From contig NC_010001.1 in assembly GCF_000018685.1 (NCBI RefSeq), forward strand, positions 1,194,001-1,258,000: a stretch of 64,000 nt of DNA, in the 5' to 3' direction. The notes beneath the pieces were generated by a model that saw only the letters and a program-made list of their open reading frames with translations, did not search any database and had not been told where the DNA came from. Origin of the DNA: Lachnoclostridium phytofermentans ISDg (GTDB lineage Bacteria; Bacillota; Clostridia; Lachnospirales; Lachnospiraceae). Within the stretch, counting starts at the first letter, position 1; every line of letters starts with the position of its first letter. The translations under genes and the position numbers were made by a program. Below, piece by piece: positions 7,209 through 17,300 of the stretch.

Positions 7209-10200
7209 ATGAAAAGGATAAAATCACTACATATGGCAAAGTGTATTCTTTTTCTTTTTATCATGGTATTTATTATTTTAATGAATACTCAATCAGTCAA
7301 AGCATCTGAATCTAAGAACTATGAAGTGAAAGGTCATATATTGTATTTGTATAATAATAATATTACAACACAAGAGTGTGAAGATATAGCGAATACAAAA
7401 GGAATTAATCAAGCGACGATTTCAACTTCTGTGGTAAACTTTATTGGCATGCCAGTATGGAATACCATAAAAGAGTTACATATAACAAAAGAAGTGGAAA
7501 AAATTTCAATCGATCATTATCTTACAGCACTACAAAAGGTTTTTCCTAATCTGGAAGCGATTTATGTGGATGAGGATAATCCATCTTATAAAAGTATCGA
7601 TGGAGTTTTATATAGCAAGGATGGAACGAAATTGATTTCCTATCCAATGAAAAAAGGAGCCAATGCGATTGTAGAAATTGGAACAAAAGTGATTAGTAGC
7701 AATGCTTTCGCCTCTGTTTCTTTGGATCATATTCAGATACCGGAAGGACTCGTATGTATTGAAAACTATGCATTTCATGCTTCGACATTAGCTGAGATTG
7801 CATTACCAAAAAGCTTTCGAATATTAGAAAGTCAGGCATTTTATGAAGCTGAATTAGCATCGATTACGGTTGCATCAACAAATCCATATTTTGTTTCTAT
7901 CGATGGAATTTTATATCGACATGATAAGAGTTTTATCGAGTATTGGCCTGAAAAGAAACAAGTAGAAGATTTATATCTGCCACAGGGGATGGTGATTTTA
8001 GATGGAGCTAAGATTAACAATATCCATACAATTAAAACACTAACAATTCCAAAATCTTTAATATCTTGTTCAAATATGAGTAAAAATCAACTTGTTTCCA
8101 TACAGGTAGATGATAACAATCCATATCTTGCTTTATTTGATGGGGTTTTATACCCTAATGATTTTAGTTGCATTTATGTATACCCAAATCAGAATAAACA
8201 GACTGTTATTAAGATTCATGACAATATAGAAACATTCCCAATGGAGCTATTTGATACTGTAAATACAACACAGGCTTTAAAACTTCCTAAGAATTTAAAA
8301 GTAATGGAAGGTTATAAATATAGTGGCTTATTAGGCGGTTTTCGTAACTTATCTGTATTAGAATTAGATAAATCGAATGCTTATTATACGCTAAAAGATG
8401 GGATTCTTTACGATAAGGCAATGACTAAAATCATATTGTTTCCAATAGATTTAGATATCAAGAGTTATACAATACCGGAAACGGTTACCTTAATTGATAA
8501 CGGTCAGCTTAGAAGACAAAATCATTTGCAAAAGTTATATGTGCATAAGAACTGCCAATTGGCTAATGCTCAAGTTAATTTATATACATTATGTGATATT
8601 ACATTAGGAAAAGAATGTTTTGAGCTAGAAGCCGTGATCATTGAAGAAGGAAACCCGTATTTTAAATCTGTAGATGGTGTTGTTTTTCACTCAGATAAAA
8701 ATGTATTATTTCTTTATCCATGTGCAAAAAAAGATAAAAAATATCAGATTCCAGATAAGATAGATGTTGCAGATTTTAATGCATATAATCCTTATCTTGA
8801 GGAAATTATCTTCTCTAAATCGTTACGTGGTTTGTTTGGAGTTAGTTATGATGAGGATGTATTTCTCTCACTTGGAGAAGGAAAAGCCTTTCCACTGTTT
8901 CCTAAATTAAAACGTATTACATTGAATGGAAATGATAATTTTGAAATAAGGGATAATATACTGTATCGAGTAGGCTCTTGGTCAGATGCCTGGCCTAGTG
9001 AAAATTATCAAGTTTATTCGTTCAAAGCGGATTATAGTTTATTTGTAAAAGAATATTTGGATTCTAATAGGGTTATGAATAACAGCACTTTGAAAGAGGT
9101 ACAATTCTCTGTTGAAACGAAAGAATCGAAACAAAAGCCAGAAAATTTGGTGGAGGGTTATGTTTTCTCTAAAGACAATACAATAAAATATAAGAATGAA
9201 AAAGTGGCTACCATTCAAGATGTGTCTTTATTTACTACATTTCATTATGATACAATTTTTGATAAAGTTGAAAAAGTGATCATAGCAGAGGGCGTTACTT
9301 CTTTACCAGCGAGTATCTTTTACTATTTTCCTAAAGTGAAAGTGATCTCTTTGCCCAAAAGCCTAAACAATGTTGGAAAGGCGTTTTATTTTATAGATTT
9401 TGATTCTATGGTAAGAGCTTTGTATGCTGGAGAAACGTTTCCTTATTATTTATCAAACTTACAAGAAGTCAAAGTGCATCCACAGAATTCTTATTATACA
9501 GATATTAATGGAATTCTTTATAACCGTGATGTAACTAATTTGATTTGTTATCCAAGCAATAAACTTGATAAAACATATGTTATGCCAGAATCATTAACGA
9601 GCATAGAAACATCTGCATTTGGTGCAAATTACAGATTACAACGAATCGAAATCAATGCTTTGTTTCGATTCAATTCAGGTTATATGTATAGTGGGTTTAG
9701 TTCTTATGGTTTTTTATCAAATTTAACCTATTTTAAAGTGGATGAGAATAATCTATATATATGTACTGTAGATGGCGTTTTATATGACAAAGCTATGAAT
9801 ACATTAATAGAATATCCCCAAGGGAAAGTTACAAAAATTTATCATATTCCTGAAACAGTTACAAATATAGAATCTAGTGCATTATACGGAGTACAAATGG
9901 AAGAACTGATGTTACCACGTGAACTATATCTGAATACGAATTGCTTAGAATATAGTAAGATTGGTCACATTTTAGATAATGACTATACAGATTTTCGTGT
10001 TATCGATGGTGTGATATATGATCGAGATATTAAATACTTGATATATTGGCCAAATCAAAAGAAGGTAAAGAATCTAACATTTCCTAGTACGTTACAAAGT
10101 TGTTCTTTTAAAAGTATCAGTAATTTAGATTGTGTTGAGTCTATTACAATACCTAGAGATTTGAAAAGTTTTGGAATTACAATGAAGATGGAAAATCTTA

Positions 10201-11180
10201 AAACAATTTATGTAGAAGAAGGGAACAAATATTTTACTTTGTATGATGGAATTTTGTATAATAAAGCACTCACTAATTTATATTTAATGCCATGTATTAG
10301 TTCGATATCAACGATTCATGTACCCGCTAACTATAAAGGCTGCTATATGCGGGATCTTCAAAATAAAATGTTCAATGTAACTAAGATTATAATAGAAGGA
10401 AGTGGATTGTATTTTCCTTATGAATGTTTTCCAGATTTAAAAGAATTTGAACTTGCTAAGGGAAATAAAAAAGCAAGTGTAATGGAAGGCGTGCTTTATA
10501 ATGCCTCTAAATCAACATTAATGTGGTATCCACAGAATAAGAAAACTAAAACATTTACAGTACCTTTCTCCGTTACAAGCTTTAGAAAGAACACATTTGA
10601 AGTTCATAATTATCTAGAATCAATTACATTATCAGATAAATTATCGCTAAAATTAGACTATGATTCTAGTTTGTTTTCGAATTGTAAAAAGTTAATAGAG
10701 ATCAAGGTATCTTCTAAAAATCCTAATTTAACAGCGATTGATGGTGTTTTATATACAAAGGACAAAAAGACGTTACTCATATATCCAATGGGAAAAACAG
10801 CGAAAGAATATACTGTACTTGAAAGTGCTACGAAAGTATTTTTGAATCAAAATAGATATCTAAAGACATTGAATATAGGAAGTAAGGTTACAAGCATTGA
10901 AGGTTTATATAAATATCATGGTCTACAAGGCTTCACTGCATTAGAATCAATTCAGGTATCTAATAAAAATAGTTACTATTTTAGTAACGACGGCGTTGTA
11001 TATCATGAAGATGAAATGGTTTTCTATCCGTCAGCAAAGAAGGCTGGATCTTTCGTTGTACCTTCAAAAGTAGTGAGTTTAGATAATTTATATTTGTTAC
11101 GAAATCATAGGTATTTAAAAAATATTTTATGCGATGGTTACAGATTTAGAATTTATGGAACGAATTTGATAGAACAATAA
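7209..11180 (+). CDS. Secreted leucine-rich-repeat (BspA/LRR_5-type) protein, copy A
   Basis: A 1,323-residue exported protein. The start at 7209 follows GGAGG; an in-frame GTG at 7164 lies inside the leader element and is not conserved in copy B. The N-terminus is a signal peptide (MKRIK, then a hydrophobic run) with likely cleavage after VKA. The rest consists of about 13 LRR_5-type units. Each has a DG(V/I)LYxxD turn followed by a short YP segment, a strand, and a TIPE/LP-type motif about 85-110 residues apart. No LPXTG, SLH, dockerin or other anchor is seen, so it is probably released or non-covalently bound. BspA-like proteins often bind host or surface polymers; that is inference here. 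The paralogue at 14352 is highly similar. Confidence 0.85.
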   Translation: MKRIKSLHMAKCILFLFIMVFIILMNTQSVKASESKNYEVKGHILYLYNNNITTQECEDIANTKGINQATISTSVVNFIGMPVWNTIKELHITKEVEKISIDHYLTALQKVFPNLEAIYVDEDNPSYKSIDGVLYSKDGTKLISYPMKKGANAIVEIGTKVISSNAFASVSLDHIQIPEGLVCIENYAFHASTLAEIALPKSFRILESQAFYEAELASITVASTNPYFVSIDGILYRHDKSFIEYWPEKKQVEDLYLPQGMVILDGAKINNIHTIKTLTIPKSLISCSNMSKNQLVSIQVDDNNPYLALFDGVLYPNDFSCIYVYPNQNKQTVIKIHDNIETFPMELFDTVNTTQALKLPKNLKVMEGYKYSGLLGGFRNLSVLELDKSNAYYTLKDGILYDKAMTKIILFPIDLDIKSYTIPETVTLIDNGQLRRQNHLQKLYVHKNCQLANAQVNLYTLCDITLGKECFELEAVIIEEGNPYFKSVDGVVFHSDKNVLFLYPCAKKDKKYQIPDKIDVADFNAYNPYLEEIIFSKSLRGLFGVSYDEDVFLSLGEGKAFPLFPKLKRITLNGNDNFEIRDNILYRVGSWSDAWPSENYQVYSFKADYSLFVKEYLDSNRVMNNSTLKEVQFSVETKESKQKPENLVEGYVFSKDNTIKYKNEKVATIQDVSLFTTFHYDTIFDKVEKVIIAEGVTSLPASIFYYFPKVKVISLPKSLNNVGKAFYFIDFDSMVRALYAGETFPYYLSNLQEVKVHPQNSYYTDINGILYNRDVTNLICYPSNKLDKTYVMPESLTSIETSAFGANYRLQRIEINALFRFNSGYMYSGFSSYGFLSNLTYFKVDENNLYICTVDGVLYDKAMNTLIEYPQGKVTKIYHIPETVTNIESSALYGVQMEELMLPRELYLNTNCLEYSKIGHILDNDYTDFRVIDGVIYDRDIKYLIYWPNQKKVKNLTFPSTLQSCSFKSISNLDCVESITIPRDLKSFGITMKMENLKTIYVEEGNKYFTLYDGILYNKALTNLYLMPCISSISTIHVPANYKGCYMRDLQNKMFNVTKIIIEGSGLYFPYECFPDLKEFELAKGNKKASVMEGVLYNASKSTLMWYPQNKKTKTFTVPFSVTSFRKNTFEVHNYLESITLSDKLSLKLDYDSSLFSNCKKLIEIKVSSKNPNLTAIDGVLYTKDKKTLLIYPMGKTAKEYTVLESATKVFLNQNRYLKTLNIGSKVTSIEGLYKYHGLQGFTALESIQVSNKNSYYFSNDGVVYHEDEMVFYPSAKKAGSFVVPSKVVSLDNLYLLRNHRYLKNILCDGYRFRIYGTNLIEQ

Positions 11181-11181
11181 T

Positions 11182-11295
11182 CCTACGGTATTTGACGGAG
11201 ATACCATTAAGGAGTATTGCGACAACAGATAAAGCCGAACATATAGAAAACATACAGGAAGAATGGCAAAAAAGAGGTATTGCTTAGTTTGGTTA
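11182..11295 (+). pseudogene. Relic of the small ORF found intact downstream of LRR copy B
   Basis: This stretch (CCTACGGTATTTG..., ...GGTATTGCTTAGTTTGG) aligns with 18601-18726, the second half of a 64-codon ORF after the other LRR gene. Here small indels and stops break the frame and the 5' half is missing. Confidence 0.6.
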
Positions 11296-11318
11296 TATAG
11301 TGAAAGAGTGCAGGATGA

Positions 11319-11351
11319 GATACTATCTTTAGAGATGGTATCTTATTTTTT
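11319..11351 (+). terminator. Terminator closing duplication copy A
   Basis: GATACTATCT (11319-11328) pairs with AGATGGTATC (11333-11342) across a 4-nt loop, followed by a T-rich run. The same hairpin closes copy B at 18745. Confidence 0.75.
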
Positions 11352-11466
11352 GTGAGGAATTAAGCGATTGTTTTACTATACACTGAGTTATGTATTGCAG
11401 TTTTTTTCTTTTTGGCGCACATTTGTTATAATATAACAGTTATACATAGTGAAGGGAGGTAATTCA

Positions 11467-11925
11467 TTGTCGATTGAAATCAAAGAACTGTATGACAAAA
11501 TATATAGATATTGTTATTTTAAAACAAATGATAGCTATGTAGCTGAGGATCTGACACAAGAAGCTTTCCTCAAATATTTTAGTCAAAATACATATATAGA
11601 TAAAGGGAAAACATTGGCTTATCTCTATACTATAGCCAATCATCTTTGCATTGATTATTACAAAAAATTAAAGCTACAACCACTTGATGAGGAAATACAG
11701 TGCGATGAATTGTTTGAGAATATTAATACCAAAATTACAGTTAAAAATGCAGTGAAAAGCTTACCGAAAGATATGCAAGAATTGCTACTATTGCGATACG
11801 CGAATGAACTATCTATGAATGAGATCAGTAAAATTACCAATCAGTCAAGATTTGCTATATATCGTAAAATTAATACGGCTTTACAATGTTTGAAAAAGAT
11901 GTTAAGGGAGGAGGATTTTCAATGA
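11467..11925 (+). CDS. ECF-type RNA polymerase sigma factor
   Basis: A 152-residue sigma-70 family protein. Region 2 contains YVAEDLTQEAFLKYF and region 4 contains LPKDMQELLLLRYANELSMNEISKI with a helix-turn-helix. The start is TTG at 11467, six bases after the strong GGGAGGT (11454-11460); an upstream GTG at 11449 precedes that site and is unlikely. A TATAAT at 11427-11432 is the probable -10. The stop overlaps the next gene's start (ATGA), so it is co-translated with the membrane protein that follows, which may act as its anti-sigma or its target. Confidence 0.85.
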   Translation: MSIEIKELYDKIYRYCYFKTNDSYVAEDLTQEAFLKYFSQNTYIDKGKTLAYLYTIANHLCIDYYKKLKLQPLDEEIQCDELFENINTKITVKNAVKSLPKDMQELLLLRYANELSMNEISKITNQSRFAIYRKINTALQCLKKMLREEDFQ

Positions 11926-12647
11926 AAAGAGAGATGAAAGAGCAACTCAGGCAAGTTTTTGATACACCTGATACTAGAAGAAAAGAAGAGTTTCTACAGA
12001 ATTTCAATTATCCCAAAGCAACATATAGAGAATTTTTATTCCGTCAGATTGGGTATATAAGAAAAAGAGTTTGGGGTCTTTCATTGGTACTAATATTGAG
12101 TGCATTTGCTGTGTGTAAGATAATGAAAGATAATGATGCAACTTACTCTATGGTATGGGTGATTTCTTCTTTGTTTCCTTTATTAGCGTTATTAGCGTCT
12201 ACGGAGATTGCACGATCTAGTTCTTTTCGCATGTCAGAACTTGAAATGACCACAAGATTTAATCTGGGTGAAGTTTTATTAATGCGAATGGGCATATTAG
12301 GTCTCACAAATGCGTTCGTATTTGGAATTGTTTTATTCTCTGTTGCTTTCAAAATAAATTATGGGTGTTTACAACTTGGCTTATATTTGAGTGTTCCTTA
12401 TCTTATATCTTGTCTAGGCTCATTAATACTGATGAATAAAATCTCTAGCAGGGAAGTGGTCTATTGCTGCGCGGGGGTATCCTGTTTTGTGAGCGTATTT
12501 AATGGGATTCTAGCCAATTCAAAACCAATGATATATAGTGATAAGTTTGTATTTTTTTGGATTGTGCTTTTTATTTTGCTATGTATTGCAATTGTAAATC
12601 AAGGCTCAAAACTTATTAAAAAAACGGAGGCATTACAATGGAATTAG
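11922..12647 (+). CDS. Six-helix membrane protein downstream of ECF sigma
   Basis: A 241-residue protein starting at 11922 after GGAGGAGG, overlapping the sigma stop by four bases. A 50-residue basic cytoplasmic N-terminus precedes about six hydrophobic helices (near residues 53-71, 83-103, 125-147, 152-172, 182-200 and 207-226). No family is recognised with confidence. It resembles the membrane subunits found with ECF sigma and ABC-2 genes in clostridia. It could be an anti-sigma factor or a transporter part. It overlaps the ABC ATPase start by ten bases. Confidence 0.65.
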   Translation: MKREMKEQLRQVFDTPDTRRKEEFLQNFNYPKATYREFLFRQIGYIRKRVWGLSLVLILSAFAVCKIMKDNDATYSMVWVISSLFPLLALLASTEIARSSSFRMSELEMTTRFNLGEVLLMRMGILGLTNAFVFGIVLFSVAFKINYGCLQLGLYLSVPYLISCLGSLILMNKISSREVVYCCAGVSCFVSVFNGILANSKPMIYSDKFVFFWIVLFILLCIAIVNQGSKLIKKTEALQWN

Positions 12648-13485
12648 TTTTAGACAGATTAACGAAACAATATAAAAATAAAATTGCTGTAGATAGACTT
12701 TCTCTTGAATTAAAACCAGGTGTCTATGGGCTGTTAGGAGCCAATGGGGCAGGAAAAACGACTCTTATGAGAATGATATGCGGTGTTTTAAAGCCGACTT
12801 CCGGGGAGATTAAATTTAATGGAATTGATGTAAGCCAAGAAGAGTATCGGGATATTTTAGGATATCTTCCACAGGATTTTGGGTTTTATCCAGAATTTAC
12901 AGCAATTGAATTTATGTGCTATATGGGTAGTTTAAAGGGATTACCAAAGCAAAGAGCAAAAAAAAAGCAAAAGAATTGTTAGAGATGGTTTCTTTAACGG
13001 AGGTCGCAAAGAAGAAAGTAAAAACTTTTTCAGGTGGTATGAAGCAACGTTTAGGAATTGCTCAAGCACTAATAAATAATCCAAAGATTCTTGTGCTAGA
13101 TGAACCTACTGCAGGCCTTGATCCAAAGGAACGTATTAGGTTTCGAAATATAATTTCGAAGTTAGGAACAAATAGAATAATATTATTATCAACGCATATT
13201 GTTTCAGATATTGAGAATATAGCTACAACAATTCTAGTGATGAAAAATGGCCAACTTATTCATAATGGAAGTTTAGATAAGATAATTACAGCCATACAAG
13301 ATAAAGTCTGGGAATGTATAGTACCGGAAGAGCAAGCAGATGAATTTGCAAAAATTTATCCAATTATCAATGTTAGACAAGAACAGGAACAGATGTTTTT
13401 GAGAATGGTTAGCGATAACAAACCATGTGAAAATGCAATCAATGCGAAAAATAGCTATATGCATGGCACCGATTTTTGCAGATGA
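12638..13485 (+). pseudogene. ABC transporter ATPase interrupted by a frame change at an A9 run
   Basis: The first frame (12638-12982) holds Walker A GANGAGKTT and the Q-loop region YLPQDFGFYPE, then stops soon after KQRAKKKQKNC. The signature FSGGMKQRLGIAQAL and Walker B ILVLDEPTAGLD continue in the -1 frame (12976-13485). The switch lies at nine consecutive A's (12958-12966). A single missing A would explain it, but the run also contains a classic A-AAA-AAG slippery heptamer, so programmed slippage is possible. The C-terminus is also abnormal: after about 13440 the frame runs into the truncated permease and stops. A natural Natural ABC-2-type exporter ATPase with a damaged or recoded gene is the best reading. 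Confidence 0.75.
12957..12967 (+). other. A9 run with -1 slippery heptamer
   Basis: In the zero frame the codons read GCA AAA AAA AAG, so A-AAA-AAG is in the phase used by E. coli dnaX for -1 frameshifting. A -1 slip here restores the frame KKKAKELLEM leading into the ATPase signature. A polymerase-slippage origin is equally possible. Confidence 0.5.
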
Positions 13486-14062
13486 ATATCAAAGCAGAAC
13501 AGACTATCTTTTGTTATCAACTAGATACGGAAAGAATAAAGAAATTATCGCAAAATTATTTACGGGAACAACACTTTCTTTTGGGATTACAACCATTACA
13601 TTGTCGATTGCAGTAATCGGGCTATTCAGTATTTTTGGTTCGATGGGATGGAATATGGCGATACAATCCATGAATGTGTCATCCACTTATCCGGTTACAT
13701 TATTGGGAGCTATGATGATTTCTATAGGTGTAGTACTTGTGATGTCAATATTTTTTGCGATGCTAACGTTACTACTTTCCTCATTATTCAAATCATCATT
13801 TCCAGTTATCATACTATCCTTTGTTGTATTAATAGCGCCATATATTATTAATGTTTCACCGGTATATCGAGCATTGTATCAAATCCTTCAAATATTTCCA
13901 ACTAAGGCATGTGCTGCAGTAGCTATCTTCTCGCCATATCTATTTAAATTTGGGGGTATCGTATTAACGCCAGCCATTACTTATGTTGGATTTGCTATTG
14001 CTGGCTCCTTGATTATTTTACCATTTGCATACCGTGGATTTAAAAATCATCAGGTTGGATAA
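13463..14062 (+). pseudogene. ABC-2 type permease, N-terminally truncated
   Basis: The frame from APIFADEYQSRTDYLLLST onward has the cytosolic loop and four to five membrane helices of ABC-2 permeases (about 200 residues). The first membrane helix and large N-terminal region expected of this family are absent. The coding sequence instead abuts the tail of the ATPase frame, overlapping it out of phase. A deletion that removed the ATPase 3' end and the permease 5' end explains both. The ATGs at 13427 and 13463 have no good RBS. It is probably non-functional unless a partner supplies the missing half. Confidence 0.7.
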
Positions 14063-14106
14063 AAAAGGGGAATGATGGTAGCAGGTGGCAAGAATGGTGG
14101 AAGCTT

Positions 14107-14137
14107 TTGTGACAGCAGCTTTAGTACCTGGTATAAT
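14107..14137 (+). promoter_or_regulatory. Extended -10 promoter of the second LRR gene
   Basis: An extended -10 TGGTATAAT (TATAAT 14132-14137) matches the copy A promoter. The best -35, TTGTGA at 14107, is 19 bp away and weaker than in copy A, because the duplication boundary replaces the upstream sequence. Confidence 0.5.
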
Positions 14138-14270
14138 ATGTAAGAATATTGTAATGATTTTACCATATGATTGCCTTTTTTGATGCCTATCCTTGGGATA
14201 TAGTAACAAATTTTATCTAAGCAATATCAAGCAAGATTATGATATATGTGCTGATTAATTAATTAGGGGG

Positions 14271-14345
14271 GTGTGAAAAATCAAGATTTCTCATACTCGA
14301 ATTTGTGCTGTCGCTCAAATTCGCAGCACTGCCACAGGATGGAGG
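14271..14345 (+). promoter_or_regulatory. Conserved leader element (copy 2 of 3)
   Basis: GTGTGAAAAA (14271-14280) pairs imperfectly with 14287-14296. The CGAATTTG/CAAATTCG stem is identical to copy 1. Loop CTGTCGC (14308-14314) and downstream GCCACAG (14331-14337) keep six of seven pairs. GGAGG at 14341-14345 follows directly. Frame stops cross the block here, so it is not coding. Confidence 0.55.
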
Positions 14346-14351
14346 ATAAGT

Positions 14352-17300
14352 ATGAACAGGATAAAATCACTACTTACGATAAGGAGTATTCTTTTTCTTC
14401 CTATCATGGTATTTATTATTTCAATGAATACCCAATCAGTCAAAGCATCCGAATCTAAGAACTATGAAGTGAAAGGTCATATGTTGTATTTGTATCAAAA
14501 TAGTATTTCATCACAAGAGCAGGAAGAAATAACGAATATTAAGGAAGTATATCAAGTGACAATTTCAACTTCTGAAGCTTACTTTAGTAGCATGCCAGTA
14601 TGGAATACCATAAAAGAGCTATATATAACACAAGAGGTGAAAGAAATTGTTACCAATGGTTATCTCTCATCACTACAAGCGGTTTTTCCAAATTTGGAAA
14701 AGATTTATGTGGATGAGAATAATCCATCTTATCAAAGTATCGATGGGGTTTTATATAGTAAAGATGGAACAAAATTGATTTCCTATCCAATGAAAAAAGG
14801 AGCCAATGCGATCGTAGAAAATGGAACAAAAGTGATTAATAACGATGCATTTGCCTTTGTTTCTTTGAATCATATTCAGATACCGGAAGGACTCGTATGT
14901 ATTGAAAACTTTGCATTTCGTGCATCGACATTAACTGAGATTTCGTTACCAAAAAGCTTTCGCCAATTAGAAAGTCAGGCATTTTATCAATCTGAATTAA
15001 CATCGATTACGGTTGCATCAACAAATCCATATTTTGTTTCGATCGATGGAATTTTATATCGACATGATAAAAGTTTTATCGAGTATTGGCCTGAAAAGAA
15101 ACAAGTAGAAGAGTTAAATCTACCACAGGGGATGGTGGTCTTAGATGGAACTAAGATTAACAATATCAATACAATTAAAACACTATCAATACCAAAATCC
15201 TTAATGTCTTGTTCAGATATGAGTAAAAATCAACTTGTATCCATACAGGTAGATGAGAGTAATCCATATCTGGCATTATTTGATGGGGTTCTATACTCTA
15301 ACGATTTTAGTAACATTTTTGTATACCCGAATCAGAATGAACAGACTGTTATTAAGATTCATGACAATATAGAAACATTCCCAATGGAACTATTTGATAC
15401 TGTAAATTCAACACAGGCTTTAAAACTTCCTAAAAATTTAAAAGTAATGGAAGGTTATAATTATAGTGGCTTATTAGGCGGTTTTCGTAATCTATCCGTG
15501 CTAGAATTAGAGAAATCGAATACTTATTATACGGTAAAAGATGGGATTCTTTATGATAAGGCTATGACTAAAATTATATGGTTCCCAATTAATTTAGATA
15601 TCAAGAGTTATACAATACCGGAAGCGGTTACCTTAATTGATAACGGTCAGCTTAGAAGACAAAATCATTTGCAAAAGTTATATGTGCATAAGAACTGTCA
15701 ATTGGTTAATTATCAAGATGATTCTTATTACGATTACGAGACAATATATGATATCCCTTTAGGAAAAGAATGTTTTGAGCTAGAAGCAGTGATTATTGAA
15801 GAAGGAAACCCATATTTTAGATCTGTAGATGGTGTTGTTTTTCGCGCATATGGTAAACTATTACTTTATCCATGTGCAAAAAAGGATAAAAGATATCAGA
15901 TTCCAGATATGGTATATGTTGCAGACTTTAATGCGTATAATCCGTATCTTGAAGAAATTATCTTCTCTGAATCGTTACGTGCTTTGTTTGGAGTTCGTTC
16001 TGATGTGGAAGGTTATTATTCAAGTGGAGAAGGAAAAGCGTTTCAGCTGTTACCTAATTTAAAACGTATTAAATTGAATGGAAATGATTATTTTGAAATA
16101 AAGGATAATATACTTTATCGATTAAATAGTTGGTCTGGTGATTATCAAATTTATTCGTTTAAAACGGATTATAGTTCAATGGTAAAAGAATATTTAGATT
16201 CTAATTGGGTTATGAATAACAACCCTATGAAAGAGGTACAATTTTCTGTTGAAACAGAAGAATCGAAACAAAAGCCAGAAAATTTGGTGGAGGGCTTTAT
16301 TTTTTCTAAAGGCACTACAATAAAGTATCAGAATGAAAAAGTGGTTACCATTCAAGATGTGTCTTTATTTGATACATTTCCTTATGCTACAATCTTTGAT
16401 AAGGTTGAAAAAGTAATCATAGCAGAGGGCGTTACTTCTTTACCAGAGTATATCTTTTTCTATTTTCCGAATGTGAAAGTGATATCTTTGCCAAAAAGTC
16501 TAAAGGATGTTGGAAATGCATTTTATTTTGAAGATTTTTATTCAATGATAAGTACTTTATATGCAGGAGAAACGTTTCCCTATTATTTATCAAACTTAGA
16601 AGAAGTCAAAGTGCACCCACAGAATTCTTATTATACAGATATTAATGGAATTCTTTATAATCGTGATGTCACTAACTTAATTTGTTATCCAAGTAACAAA
16701 ATTGGGAAGACATATATTATGCCAGAATCATTAACGAGCATATGGTCATCTGCATTTGGTGTAAATCACAGATTACAACGAATTGAAATCAATGCTTTAC
16801 TTCAAATCGATTCTTTTTATTCATATGGTGGGTTTGGTTCCTATGGATTTTTACCAAATTTAACATATGTTAATGTGGATGAGAATAATCTATATTTGCG
16901 TGCTATAGATGGCGTTTTATATGACAAATCTTTGAATACATTAATAGAATATCCCAAAGGGAAAGTTACGAAAATTTATTATATGCCTGAAACAGTTACA
17001 AAGATAGATTACAGAGCATTATACGGAGTACAAATTGAAGAACTAACGTTTCCACGTGAACTTTCAGTTAATTTCGTAAATCAGTATCGCTTAGAATATA
17101 GTAAGATTGGTCACATTTTAGATAATGATTACACAGAGTTTCATGTTATAGATGGGGTGATATATGATCAAGATATCACACACTTGATCTATTGGCCAAC
17201 TAGGAAGAAGGTAAAGAATCTAACATTTCCTAGTACGTTACAAGTTTGTTATGGTAGTATCAATAATCTAGATTATGTTGAATCAATTACAATACCTAGA

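Larger units (their letters stand above)
6975..11351 (+). repeat. Tandem duplication, copy A
   Basis: The segment from the LRR promoter through the 5' UTR, the LRR gene, a relic of a small downstream ORF and the terminator is matched by 14116-18781. The two copies share the same order of parts and easily alignable DNA throughout. Copy A lacks about 250 bp present after the LRR gene of copy B. Confidence 0.85.
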
